This document shows positions 9,147 through 17,416 of a stretch of 58,775 nt of DNA, one piece after another. Location of the stretch: positions 1-58,775 of the forward strand of contig SMNH02000002.1 of the NCBI GenBank assembly GCA_006383075.2, read 5' to 3'. The DNA is from Kordia sp. TARA_039_SRF. Lineage in GTDB: Bacteria > Bacteroidota > Bacteroidia > Flavobacteriales > Flavobacteriaceae. How positions within the stretch are numbered: position 1 is the first letter of the stretch; each line of letters begins with the position of its first letter. The notes under the pieces were generated by a model. The model saw nothing but the letters and a program-made list of their open reading frames with translations. It was not told the DNA's origin and did no database searches. The position numbers were made by a program, and so were the translations under genes.

Positions 9147-10166
9147 ATGAAAAAATATACACTTGTTGTAGCAATCACTTGTATTTTGCTATTACTGATT
9201 AGCTGTGACGATACAAAAAAACAGTCGTATACTCACCAAACAGAAATTGAGAACGAAAGAACAGTATATACCAACAACAATCATCCTGGAAAAAAACTGA
9301 TGGAAACGCTTTGTTATGCTTGTCACAATCCATCGGCAAGTCATGATGCGCGAATTGCGCCACCAATGGTCGCGATAAAGTCACATTATCTCAATGATGA
9401 CATGACAAAAAAAGAATTTGGAGAAGCCATTTGGAATTTTATCAAAAAACCGTCTAAAGAAAAAACCAAAATGCGAGGTGCCGTAAGACGCTTTGGTGTC
9501 ATGCCGTATCAACAATTTTCACAAAAAGATATTGAACTCATTGCTGATTATATGTATGAATTTAAAATTGAAGAACCTGAGTGGTTCAAAGAGCACATAC
9601 AAGAAAAAGGTCATGAAAACATGAAGTATCGAAATGATGGTAAGAAAGCGCACAGTGAGTCTAATCAAGATGAAAAAAAGCAAACACCTGCCGAACGCGG
9701 TATGGACTATGCGCTTACTACCAAAAAAGAATTGGCGAAAAACTTACTTGGCACCATTCAAAAGAAAGGAACACTAGAAGCGGTTTCTTTCTGTAATAAA
9801 AAAGCATATCCACTTACGGACAGCATAGCTACAGCACAAAACGCAACTATTAAACGTGTTTCAGATAAACCTCGAAATCCTGGAAATCAAGCAACTGAAA
9901 AAGAACTAAAGATTATTGCTCATTTTAAGGAAGCCGTTGCGGAAAATACTACGTATACACCTGTGACGGAAATTGAAAATGGCAATGTTCATTTTTATGC
10001 GCCAATTACGACCAACACAATGTGTCTGCAATGTCATGGAAGTCCTGAAAAAGACATCAATCCAAATGTGCTTTCTAAACTTTTACAATTATATCCGAAT
10101 GACAAGGCAACTGGTTATGGCGTGAATGAAGTTCGAGGAATTTGGAGCATTACTTTTGAAGAGTAA
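9147..10166 (+). CDS. c-type cytochrome lipoprotein with DUF3365 (Tll0287-like) domain
   Basis: This is a 339-aa envelope protein whose signal ends at the lipobox Cys20. An N-terminal cytochrome c domain binds haem at C56-Y-A-C59-H60, and its axial Met is probably in the MPY segment. A DUF3365-like sensor domain (about 175-339) carries a second haem site, C293-L-Q-C296-H297. It probably transfers electrons or senses redox state in the periplasm. Its position between the HMA protein and the sulfide oxidoreductase, in a block that includes cytochrome bd, suggests a respiratory stress role. The exact partner is unknown. Confidence 0.87.
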   Translation: MKKYTLVVAITCILLLLISCDDTKKQSYTHQTEIENERTVYTNNNHPGKKLMETLCYACHNPSASHDARIAPPMVAIKSHYLNDDMTKKEFGEAIWNFIKKPSKEKTKMRGAVRRFGVMPYQQFSQKDIELIADYMYEFKIEEPEWFKEHIQEKGHENMKYRNDGKKAHSESNQDEKKQTPAERGMDYALTTKKELAKNLLGTIQKKGTLEAVSFCNKKAYPLTDSIATAQNATIKRVSDKPRNPGNQATEKELKIIAHFKEAVAENTTYTPVTEIENGNVHFYAPITTNTMCLQCHGSPEKDINPNVLSKLLQLYPNDKATGYGVNEVRGIWSITFEE

Positions 10167-10170
10167 ACTT

Positions 10171-10260
10171 ACTTCGGGGCAAGTCCATCAAGCATTCAGT
10201 AGAAACTATTAAAACATTTCGACGTAAGTGTCGGAGCATTACAAATCTCGATTATCGAGT
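10171..10260. repeat. dispersed intergenic repeat, family R1, copy A
   Basis: This ~90-bp sequence is shared with 39205-39302 and 45512-45611. Common landmarks are ACTTCG, GAAACATT or GAAACTATT, a TCGAC-N-GTCGGA hairpin, and a closing palindrome CTCGATTATCGAG. It separates the cytochrome gene from the DUF2490 gene. Confidence 0.85.
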
Positions 10261-10264
10261 AGAC

Positions 10265-10987
10265 ATGAAAAGATTTCCTCTAATACTCCTTTTTATTCTG
10301 TTCTCTTTTACCCTAAACGCGCAAGAACGAAAAGTTCATTTTAGCAGCTGGAATACCGTGAATATTCATAAAAAAATATCGCGTAACTGGTCTGTAAATG
10401 CTGAATTTAACTTTAGACGCACCAATTTTTTAACCGATTGGGAACAATTCATCATTCGTCCTTTTGTGCACTATACGTTTGAAAATGATTTGGACGTTGC
10501 CATTGGTTACAGCTACATCAAAAATTACAACTATGCTGATTTTGGTACACCAATAGATGCTGTAGAAAACAATGTTTTTCAACAACTGACCATCAAACAT
10601 GCGTTTTCCAAGTTTTCGTTTGCACATAGATTGCGGTTTGAAGAGCGTTTTCAGCAAAAAATTGTCAAAACTCAAAACGATTCTTATACTATTGACGGCA
10701 TCCGACATAGAAACCGTTTTCGGTATAAATTTCAAGTTGCCATTCCTGTATACAAATCCAAAACCAATCGCATACTAAACTTAGTAATGTACGACGAGGT
10801 TCATTTAGACTTTAGAAATGGTCTCAGACCTGAACAATTAGACCAAAACTGGATGTTTTTAGGAGTTAGTTTTCGCGTGAACAAGCATATAAAGATTCGT
10901 ACAGGATACCATGATATTTATGCAAAAAGAAAAGACTTCTACATCAACAATCAAATTTGGGAAACTACTTTAACATACAAAATATAA
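10265..10987 (+). CDS. DUF2490 outer-membrane-type protein
   Basis: This 240-aa protein has a signal peptide cleaved after about residue 19 (NAQ). Alternating aromatic and polar beta-strand patterns follow throughout. The family (DUF2490) is a Bacteroidota and Proteobacteria beta-barrel of unknown function. The signature strands (YSYIKNY, HRLRFEERF, NRFRYK) are present. It is followed after one base by a second small barrel gene, so the two are likely translated together. Function cannot be assigned. Confidence 0.82.
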   Translation: MKRFPLILLFILFSFTLNAQERKVHFSSWNTVNIHKKISRNWSVNAEFNFRRTNFLTDWEQFIIRPFVHYTFENDLDVAIGYSYIKNYNYADFGTPIDAVENNVFQQLTIKHAFSKFSFAHRLRFEERFQQKIVKTQNDSYTIDGIRHRNRFRYKFQVAIPVYKSKTNRILNLVMYDEVHLDFRNGLRPEQLDQNWMFLGVSFRVNKHIKIRTGYHDIYAKRKDFYINNQIWETTLTYKI

Positions 10988-10988
10988 G

Positions 10989-11519
10989 ATGACTAAAATT
11001 AAAATTACAGTATTGCTACTCATGGGAGTAGCAATGCAATTACACGCACAACAGCTATATGAGGATACCGAAAAACATAAGGATGGACGCGGATTTAGAA
11101 TCGCAGGAATCATTGGACATACACTTATCAATACGGAAGGTGTAGACAATGTTTTTGTCCCTTCTTGGGGATTGGACTTTGAGTATTGGTTCAATCATAC
11201 ATGGGGAATTGGTTTGCATAACGATATCGAAATTGAAACTTTTATCATTCAGAATGCTGACAATGAAGAAATTGAACGCGTAAATCCGTTGGTATTTACC
11301 ATTGATGCATTGTATCATTTTGGAAATGGTTTTGTGGTAACGATTGGTCCTGGTGTCGAATTGGAAAAGCAAGAATCGTTTTACTTGATGCGCATTGGCG
11401 TTGAATATGAAAAAGACATCTCGCACTCGTTTTATTTGATACCAAACGTATTCCTCGACCAACGATTTGATGGTTATAACACTTGGAATATTGGCTTGGG
11501 TATTGGTTTCAAACTATAA
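10989..11519 (+). CDS. small outer-membrane beta-barrel protein
   Basis: This 176-aa protein has a signal peptide ending LHAQ (about residue 18). Short amphipathic strands rich in G, Y, F and W follow, and it ends in a hydrophobic strand (GLGIGFKL), as in 8-stranded barrels. It starts 1 bp after the DUF2490 gene, implying a shared transcript. Related proteins are annotated only as outer membrane beta-barrel. The role is unknown. Confidence 0.75.
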   Translation: MTKIKITVLLLMGVAMQLHAQQLYEDTEKHKDGRGFRIAGIIGHTLINTEGVDNVFVPSWGLDFEYWFNHTWGIGLHNDIEIETFIIQNADNEEIERVNPLVFTIDALYHFGNGFVVTIGPGVELEKQESFYLMRIGVEYEKDISHSFYLIPNVFLDQRFDGYNTWNIGLGIGFKL

Positions 11520-11601
11520 AAAAGGCACACAAAATTACGTTCAAAAAAACAAAAAAATCACGCAAAAAATCAACTATCATTTTTAGGATTTGATTTTCTT
11601 A

Positions 11602-11646
11602 TGTAACACAAGTTACATTATTCTCAAATTTATTGCGTTACTTTTA
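11602..11646 (+). promoter_or_regulatory. Crp/Fnr-type operator and promoter of the SQR gene
   Basis: TGTAACACAAGTTACA (11602-11617) is the perfect form of the palindrome. A TACTTTTA -7 box begins at 11639, 29.5 nt from the centre. The start codon lies 54 bp beyond the operator. Confidence 0.75.
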
Positions 11647-11671
11647 TTGAATTAATAAATCATTAAGAAAA

Positions 11672-12934
11672 ATGGCATCACATTATCAAATTTTAATTAT
11701 CGGAGGCGGAACCGCAGGAATTATGACCGCAGCGCAACTGATGAAAAAAAACAATACTTTACAAATAGGAATTATAGAACCTGCCGAAACACATTACTAT
11801 CAACCCGCTTGGACGCTTGTTGGTGGCGGTACATACGATTTTGAAAAAACAGCACGTCCCATGTCGAGCCTCATTCCTAAAGGAGTGAAATGGATAAAGG
11901 ATTATGCCACTTCTTTTGATGCTGACAATAATACTGTAAACACAAAATCTTCAGGAGCTGTCACTTACGACTATTTGGTGGTTGCTCCAGGATTGGTGAT
12001 GGCGCCAGAATTGATTGAAGGATTGCCAGAAGCCTTAGAAAAAGGAATTGTTTGTAGCAATTACACTGACCCAAAACACACGTGGGAACAAATTAAAAAC
12101 TTTAAAGGTGGGAATGCCGTATTTACACAACCTACAACGCCTATAAAATGTGGTGGCGCACCGCAAAAAATTGCATATTTAGCTGCGGATTATTTTAGAA
12201 AAAATAAACTATCAGATAAAACCAATGTTATTTTTGCGACGCCTGGAAGTGTCATTTTTGGTGTAAAACCAATTAAGGAAACATTAATGAAAGTGATACA
12301 CCGATACGGAATTCACTTCAAACCGTTTTATGCGCCTTTTAAAATTGATCCTGATAAAAAAATCGTGTATTTCAGAAATACCGCACCTGAAGAAAACAAA
12401 TGTGTGATTATGGAAGATAATACACTCGGAGAAAAATTAACAGGTGATACTGTAATAGAAATGCCTTTTGATATGCTGCATTTAGCGCCACCGCAAGCGG
12501 CGCCGAAATTTGTTAAAGAATCCAATTTGGTTAATGATTCAGGTTGGCTAGATGTAGATCATCATACACTTCAACATAACAAATATGCTAATATCTTTGG
12601 TTTGGGCGATGTAGCTGCATTGCCAACAGCCAAAACAGGAGCTGCTATTAGAAAGCAAGTCCCTGTAGTGGTTGATAATATTACCATGTTGATAAACCAA
12701 CAAAAAATTGGTTCAAAATCATACAATGGCTATTCTTCCTGTCCATTAGTTACAGGATATGGAAAAATGACCTTAGCAGAGTTTGATTATAAAGGAAACT
12801 TTACGCCCGATCCGAAACTAAAACAAATGCTGATTTTTGACAGTAGCAAAGAACATTGGAGATTGTGGATGTTGAAAAAATACGGTCTTCCATATTTATA
12901 TTGGAACAAGATGATGAAAGGAAAAGATGTGTAA
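11672..12934 (+). CDS. sulfide:quinone oxidoreductase, SQOR type
   Basis: This is a peripheral membrane flavoprotein that oxidises sulfide to persulfide and passes the electrons to quinone. The 420-aa protein starts with the FAD-binding dinucleotide fold (IIGGGTAGI, about residues 7-15). It carries the two redox Cys of the family, Cys160 in KCGGAP and Cys357 in SSCPLVTG, and a C-terminal amphipathic tail. The KCxGAPxK and CPLVTG motifs resemble the eukaryotic SQOR-like type. With the persulfide dioxygenase-like protein upstream and cytochrome bd downstream it outlines a sulfide oxidation route under one predicted regulator. Confidence 0.9.
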   Translation: MASHYQILIIGGGTAGIMTAAQLMKKNNTLQIGIIEPAETHYYQPAWTLVGGGTYDFEKTARPMSSLIPKGVKWIKDYATSFDADNNTVNTKSSGAVTYDYLVVAPGLVMAPELIEGLPEALEKGIVCSNYTDPKHTWEQIKNFKGGNAVFTQPTTPIKCGGAPQKIAYLAADYFRKNKLSDKTNVIFATPGSVIFGVKPIKETLMKVIHRYGIHFKPFYAPFKIDPDKKIVYFRNTAPEENKCVIMEDNTLGEKLTGDTVIEMPFDMLHLAPPQAAPKFVKESNLVNDSGWLDVDHHTLQHNKYANIFGLGDVAALPTAKTGAAIRKQVPVVVDNITMLINQQKIGSKSYNGYSSCPLVTGYGKMTLAEFDYKGNFTPDPKLKQMLIFDSSKEHWRLWMLKKYGLPYLYWNKMMKGKDV

Positions 12935-13104
12935 AACATCATTTACATAACAATAGAAACTGTCGGAAGAAATTCAACATACGTTACGCTGAAAGTCATA
13001 AATAATCTTAAAAAGCTGATTCTCCAAAAATCCAAGTTAGTTTGACATTTTTCTTTCAAGACAGTTTCTTTTTTTTATCTTCAATCATCAATTTCGTCAT
13101 ACGA

Positions 13105-13557
13105 ATGAAAAAGACAAAAAGCGATTATCTATATGTTGGCGCGCAAGGCTTTCTGTTTTTATTGTACGTCATTCCTGCACAAATAATGTCTTTTTCAAGT
13201 CACACCTTTTTCACTATTCTAGGAATAGCTCTTCTCGTTTTAGGAATCGTAATAAGCTTCATTAGCATATTACAACTCAACACAAACCTCTCACCTTTTC
13301 CAACGCCTGTTTATGGTAGCAAACTTATTGATGTTGGACTTTACAAATACATTCGACATCCTATTTACACAGGCATTCTATGTATCATGTTTGGCTATGG
13401 AATCTACGAAGCATCAGGATATAAACTTTTGGTAACACTAATACTATGGATATTGTTTTTCTTTAAATCAAGGTATGAAGAAGAAAAACTTGCTATCCGC
13501 TTTCCAAAGTATGCTGAATATAAAAAACGTACAGGAAGATTTTTTCCTAAATTCTAA
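13105..13557 (+). CDS. isoprenylcysteine carboxyl methyltransferase-like membrane protein
   Basis: This protein of about 150 aa has four membrane segments and the PEMT/ICMT signature: GLYKYIRHPIYTG at about 90-102 and a Glu/Arg-rich RYEEEKL near the end. Members methylate lipids or sulfhydryl and isoprenoid substrates using S-adenosylmethionine. I chose the Met at 13105 over 13042 because the upstream 21 residues are F-rich and look like untranslated DNA. The gene lies between SQR and peroxiredoxin. Its substrate is unknown, and a thiol or sulfide methyltransferase role would be speculative. Confidence 0.8.
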   Translation: MKKTKSDYLYVGAQGFLFLLYVIPAQIMSFSSHTFFTILGIALLVLGIVISFISILQLNTNLSPFPTPVYGSKLIDVGLYKYIRHPIYTGILCIMFGYGIYEASGYKLLVTLILWILFFFKSRYEEEKLAIRFPKYAEYKKRTGRFFPKF

Positions 13558-13625
13558 AGAAATTAGTAGTTTCTACAACAGTAATATTGCTTTTTAAGTG
13601 TTAAAAAAGATTAAATTTTACGATG

Positions 13626-13670
13626 TGTAACACAAGTGACAGTGTAGTTTTTAAGTATAGTTTAATTTTA
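13626..13670 (+). promoter_or_regulatory. Crp/Fnr-type operator and promoter of the peroxiredoxin gene
   Basis: TGTAAC-ACAA-GTGACA (13626-13641) differs from the perfect palindrome at one base. The -7-like box TAATTTTA begins at 13663, again 29.5 nt from the centre. The start codon is 65 bp past the operator. Confidence 0.68.
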
Positions 13671-13705
13671 TCTCATAATTTAAAATAATAAATAAAAACT
13701 ATATT

Positions 13706-14371
13706 ATGACTACTGAAAATTTAACACAAGAAAAAGTTACTTCCATGTTACGAATAGGTGATGTTGCTCCTGATTTTGAAGCAATGACCACAAAAGGACC
13801 GTTAAAACTATCTGAATTTGCCAAAGATAAATGGATTGTAATGTTTTCGCATCCAGCGGATTTTACGCCTGTTTGTACCACAGAAATGAGCGGATTTGCC
13901 ACTAGAAAAGCTGAATTTGATGCGCTCAACGCTGAATTGCTAGGATTGAGTATTGATAGTATTCACGCACACTTAGGTTGGGTTCAAAACGTACGAGAAA
14001 CTACAGGTGTGTATTTTGACTTTCCAATCATTGCAGATATTGATATGAAAGTTTCTAAATTGTACGGAATGCTGCAACCAAACGAAAGCGAAACTGCTGC
14101 TGTACGAGCTGTATTTTTTATTGATCCAACTAAAAAAGTACGTTTAATCATGTATTATCCATTAAATGTTGGACGAAATATGAACGAAATTTTACGCGTA
14201 CTAGAAGCATTACAAGTATCTGACAAGCACAGCGTTGCCATGCCGTTAGATTGGAAGCCTGGCGACAAAGCTATCTGTCCACCACCAAAATCATTAGACG
14301 CACTCAACGAGCGACTTGCTGATGATTCTGTAGAAAAAATCACGTGGTATTTGGCGAAAAAGGATATTTAA
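13706..14371 (+). CDS. peroxiredoxin, 1-Cys (Prx6) type
   Basis: This 221-aa cytoplasmic thiol peroxidase reduces hydrogen peroxide and organic or inorganic peroxides. The peroxidatic cysteine is Cys57 in HPADFTPVCTTEM. The C-terminal extension with CPPPKS is typical of the Prx6 branch, and no thioredoxin-type resolving Cys motif is evident. It is preceded by the same operator as SQR and cydAB and followed by its own terminator. It is therefore predicted to be co-regulated with sulfide and respiratory stress genes. Confidence 0.93.
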   Translation: MTTENLTQEKVTSMLRIGDVAPDFEAMTTKGPLKLSEFAKDKWIVMFSHPADFTPVCTTEMSGFATRKAEFDALNAELLGLSIDSIHAHLGWVQNVRETTGVYFDFPIIADIDMKVSKLYGMLQPNESETAAVRAVFFIDPTKKVRLIMYYPLNVGRNMNEILRVLEALQVSDKHSVAMPLDWKPGDKAICPPPKSLDALNERLADDSVEKITWYLAKKDI

Positions 14372-14390
14372 TACTTAGTTAAATCACAAA

Positions 14391-14424
14391 AAAACCATCA
14401 AGAAATTACTCTTGATGGTTTTGT
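14391..14424 (+). terminator. intrinsic terminator of the peroxiredoxin gene
   Basis: AAACCATCAAGA pairs with TCTTGATGGTTT around ATTAC, and a T-run follows. Confidence 0.8.
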
Positions 14425-14434
14425 GCTAAGTAAA

Positions 14435-14585
14435 GGCTGTCAAAAAAATTATATTTCGTCAAACCGAACTCTTGTGCTTAACTTGATTCAGTATGATTCG
14501 ATTTCTCATAACAGTTGAAAATCAATATGATGAGATTCTGAGTCAAGCTCAGAATGACGTTAATTACAACTTTTTAGACAGTCTC
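14435..14585. repeat. MITE-like intergenic element, copy 1
   Basis: This ~150-bp sequence is bounded by imperfect inverted ends (GGCTGTCAAAAAAATT left; AACTTTTTAGACAGTCTC right). Its reverse complement matches 23417-23573, with shared blocks such as AACGTCATTCTGAGCTTGA, TCAGAATCTCA and GGTTTGACGAA. No coding capacity is seen. It lies between the convergent peroxiredoxin and TonB receptor genes. Confidence 0.8.
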
Positions 14586-14605
14586 TTTTTATATGCTACT
14601 AATTT

Positions 14606-16708
14606 TTAAAACGCATATTGAACAAATACCGAAAAGTTTCTTCCAGGATCGGTAATAGGCGTTCGTGTAAAATCTGCTTGATTCACAAAAGAAAAATTCA
14701 AGTGATTATTATATGTTTCGTCAAAAACATTCAATACCGCGACACCAATATTTAATTTCGGCATTGGCGTTACCCCAAAACGTACATCAAACGTTTCATA
14801 ACCTGCAGTTGCTTGCTCTCTAAAACTTTGCGCAATATTATCTTGTCGTGACACAATGGTATAATCCAAACTTCCCCAAAATTTCTCCTTTTCAAATCCA
14901 ACACCAATACGTGTTGTCAATGGTGGCGTAAGTGGTAAAGACTCGTTCAAGTCTTTATTTTTAGCATACACATACGAAAAAGCAGTAGAAACATTAAAAT
15001 ACTTCGCAAAATCTACTTGAGCAGACGCTTCAAAACCTGTTTTATAAGCTTTGTCAAGATTGATAAAACGCTTTACTTCTTGCGGTTGCGCATTTGGCAT
15101 AAACTTTCTATCCAACGTAGGGTCAATCACCGGAACAATATAATTATCATAAAAAGCATAATATCCAGAAATCGCATATTGAAACGCATCTATGCCTGTT
15201 GTATAGCTTTTTCGTCCTTTGAAACCAATTTCAAACTGATTATTTACTTCCGCATCCAAATTAGGATTTCCAACATACTCAAAAGGATCTTGTCCCACCG
15301 TAAAATGATTGATAAAACGCTCAATCATATTCGCTGAGCGCACACCACGACCATACGCAACTTCCAACGTAGTATTTTCAGAAGTTTTGTGTTTTAATGA
15401 AACGGTTGCTGACACATTATGTTCTTCGCGTTGTCCTACATTGGGATATAATTGTTGAAAATCTGCTGCGGCATCTTGAATGTCAGAAACCACCAAATCA
15501 TAACGAATTCCAGCAGTAAACATGGTTTTATTCGTAATTTTGAGCTTACTTTCGGCAAACAAACCATAATCGTTCACATACGAATCTTGCCATACTTTGT
15601 CTTGAAAAACCATCGGTTGCGGTAAAAGATCGCCCATCATATTTCGCTTTACAAGTCGCGTTCTTCCGCCATCACGAGCAATCAGCATCGCGTCAACTCC
15701 TCCGTAAAGTGTCCATGTATCTGTAGGTTTCATGGTAAATTCCACCTTTCCTCCTGCTGTTGAAGCTTCAATGGCAGACAATGCTTCCATCATCATAAAC
15801 GAAGGTCGCCTTGTATTGGACATGATATGATCAACATACGAATAATACACTTTTGCATTCACTTCTTTTAAAAAGCCGCTCAGACCTGAAAGTCTATAAT
15901 CTAAAGACAAAATTGAACTGTTATCTTCATCAGTATCCATCGGCAAACCTGCGTGCAACACATCTCTTCCAAACGATTGTCGCCAATGTGCTTGAATACT
16001 TTGTGTATCATCAATTTGATATCCAACACGCAACCCGTAATCAATACTTCTAAATGATGACGGAATTTCAACACCATCTCCATCTTTATAATTACCAAAA
16101 TCTCTGTAGCCAATATTTCCAACAATATGATACTTATCTGTTGCTTGTTGCAGTTTTACGGATGAAACCAACGCGTTTCCGTTAGACTCATAACCAGAAT
16201 TTACACTTCCGTGGAAACCGCTTTCCATAGCACTCGTTTTTTGAGTGACGAGATTTACAATTCCGCCAAAAGTAGCACCGTAACGCACTGTATACGGTCC
16301 TTTGATGACTTCTATTCTTTCAATTTCTTCGGGAACTACGTGCGTTGTAATTGGGTCCATTCTGTTAGGACATGCGTGTACTGCTTTGGTTCCGCCATCA
16401 AATTGAATGTTTAGTTGCTCGTATTGCGCTGCTCTAAATGACGGATCAATAGCATAATTTCCTCTTTTTATCAACGAAAAGCCATTAAAATCATTAAACA
16501 AATCAGCAACATTTTTAGGCTGCACTACTTTTTTTACCAAATTTGTTTTGACAGTTGTTAATACAGGATCCGTATTTCCTTCACCTGTAATAATAACAGT
16601 ATTTAACTTGATGGCTTTTCTTTTTGTAGAGTCTTTTTTTGTGGGTTCCTGCGCACACAAAGACACAGGAATAAGGGCGCATAAAAGCGCTATTTTTTTT
16701 ATATTCAT
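14606..16708 (-). CDS. TonB-dependent outer-membrane receptor
   Basis: This 700-aa receptor has a signal peptide ending SLCAQ (about residue 19). A plug domain (about 45-165) contains the GNYAIDPSFRAAQ and GPYTVRYGATFGG signatures, and a 22-strand barrel ends in a C-terminal Phe (VQYAF). It imports a siderophore, metal complex or similar ligand using TonB energy. The small Cys-motif protein encoded 82 bp upstream on the same strand often accompanies such receptors in Bacteroidota, and a metal such as copper is a reasonable guess. The likely promoter is upstream of that small gene. Confidence 0.92.
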   Translation of the reverse strand: MNIKKIALLCALIPVSLCAQEPTKKDSTKRKAIKLNTVIITGEGNTDPVLTTVKTNLVKKVVQPKNVADLFNDFNGFSLIKRGNYAIDPSFRAAQYEQLNIQFDGGTKAVHACPNRMDPITTHVVPEEIERIEVIKGPYTVRYGATFGGIVNLVTQKTSAMESGFHGSVNSGYESNGNALVSSVKLQQATDKYHIVGNIGYRDFGNYKDGDGVEIPSSFRSIDYGLRVGYQIDDTQSIQAHWRQSFGRDVLHAGLPMDTDEDNSSILSLDYRLSGLSGFLKEVNAKVYYSYVDHIMSNTRRPSFMMMEALSAIEASTAGGKVEFTMKPTDTWTLYGGVDAMLIARDGGRTRLVKRNMMGDLLPQPMVFQDKVWQDSYVNDYGLFAESKLKITNKTMFTAGIRYDLVVSDIQDAAADFQQLYPNVGQREEHNVSATVSLKHKTSENTTLEVAYGRGVRSANMIERFINHFTVGQDPFEYVGNPNLDAEVNNQFEIGFKGRKSYTTGIDAFQYAISGYYAFYDNYIVPVIDPTLDRKFMPNAQPQEVKRFINLDKAYKTGFEASAQVDFAKYFNVSTAFSYVYAKNKDLNESLPLTPPLTTRIGVGFEKEKFWGSLDYTIVSRQDNIAQSFREQATAGYETFDVRFGVTPMPKLNIGVAVLNVFDETYNNHLNFSFVNQADFTRTPITDPGRNFSVFVQYAF

Positions 16709-16790
16709 TTTTATAATTCAAAAATTTAAACACAGTAATGGTGAGAACACCTTTAAGAAAGCATTCTCTGTAAGTTTTTTTGGGATGTGT

Positions 16791-17159
16791 TTAGGATATT
16801 TTTGGAGGATGAAAAATGGAATGAATATGCGCTTCCGAATTTGATATAAAATAGTAAAAAGTACTACGTATAGGCTGAATTGTAATGGTTTTGTAAGGCG
16901 TGAAAATTTCTGTTTGACAGTACACCAATTGTTCCCACTCAATAGCAGGAATCGTTTGCCCATCTTCAGAAGACGAATTTTGACTTAATTTTGTCAAATA
17001 ACATTTCCCGTTACACTCTAGTTCTGGCGTATCTTTATTTTCACATAACTGCTCAATAAAGCTATCAATATCCAACACATACCAACCGTACGCAAGAGAA
17101 CCTTTGACACTGTTGAATAACAAAATAATAGCTAATATGTGTGCGCAAACTAATTTCAC
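16791..17159 (-). CDS. small exported protein with C-x9-CNGKC motif
   Basis: This 122-aa protein has an N-terminal hydrophobic signal (about 1-22), then C39 and C49-N-G-K-C53-Y-L. This Cys pattern is conserved in small Bacteroidota proteins encoded beside TonB receptors. A metal-binding or disulfide role in the periplasm is plausible. It precedes the TonB receptor on the same strand and probably shares its transcript. No named family is claimed. The predicted promoter (17277-17284) would leave a ~110-nt leader. Confidence 0.78.
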   Translation of the reverse strand: MKLVCAHILAIILLFNSVKGSLAYGWYVLDIDSFIEQLCENKDTPELECNGKCYLTKLSQNSSSEDGQTIPAIEWEQLVYCQTEIFTPYKTITIQPIRSTFYYFISNSEAHIHSIFHPPKIS

Positions 17160-17276
17160 GATGCAAAAATAAAGACTGCTATATTTTTAAAAGCTGACAA
17201 ATATCACACATTTTTTATTTCTTTCAACGAAAAAATATACTTTTAAGACAATTTAAATAACAGCATTAAAAAAAGA

Positions 17277-17321
17277 CAAAAATAAAATATACTTCTATAA
17301 GTAAACGTCACTTTTGTTACA
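17277..17321 (-). promoter_or_regulatory. Crp/Fnr-type operator and promoter of the small-protein/TonB receptor operon
   Basis: Read on the minus strand, TGTAAC-AAAA-GTGACG (17321-17306) is followed by a TATTTTTG -7 box that begins at 17284, exactly 29.5 nt from the palindrome centre. This makes the 17.2-17.4 kb gap a divergent control region with cydAB. Confidence 0.62.
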
Positions 17322-17352
17322 CAAAAAATAAATTCGTTAAAAATGAATTTTA

Positions 17353-17397
17353 TGTAACAGAAGTTACGCTCTTTCGCAATATATCTTTTTACTTTTG
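17353..17397 (+). promoter_or_regulatory. Crp/Fnr-type operator and promoter of cydAB
   Basis: TGTAAC-AGAA-GTTACG (17353-17368) lies 29.5 nt (centre to box start) upstream of a consensus TACTTTTG -7 box at 17390-17397. The operator is therefore centred near -43, the class II activator position. cydA starts 49 bp after the operator. Confidence 0.72.
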
Positions 17398-17416
17398 TGA
17401 TATCTAATTCATCACT

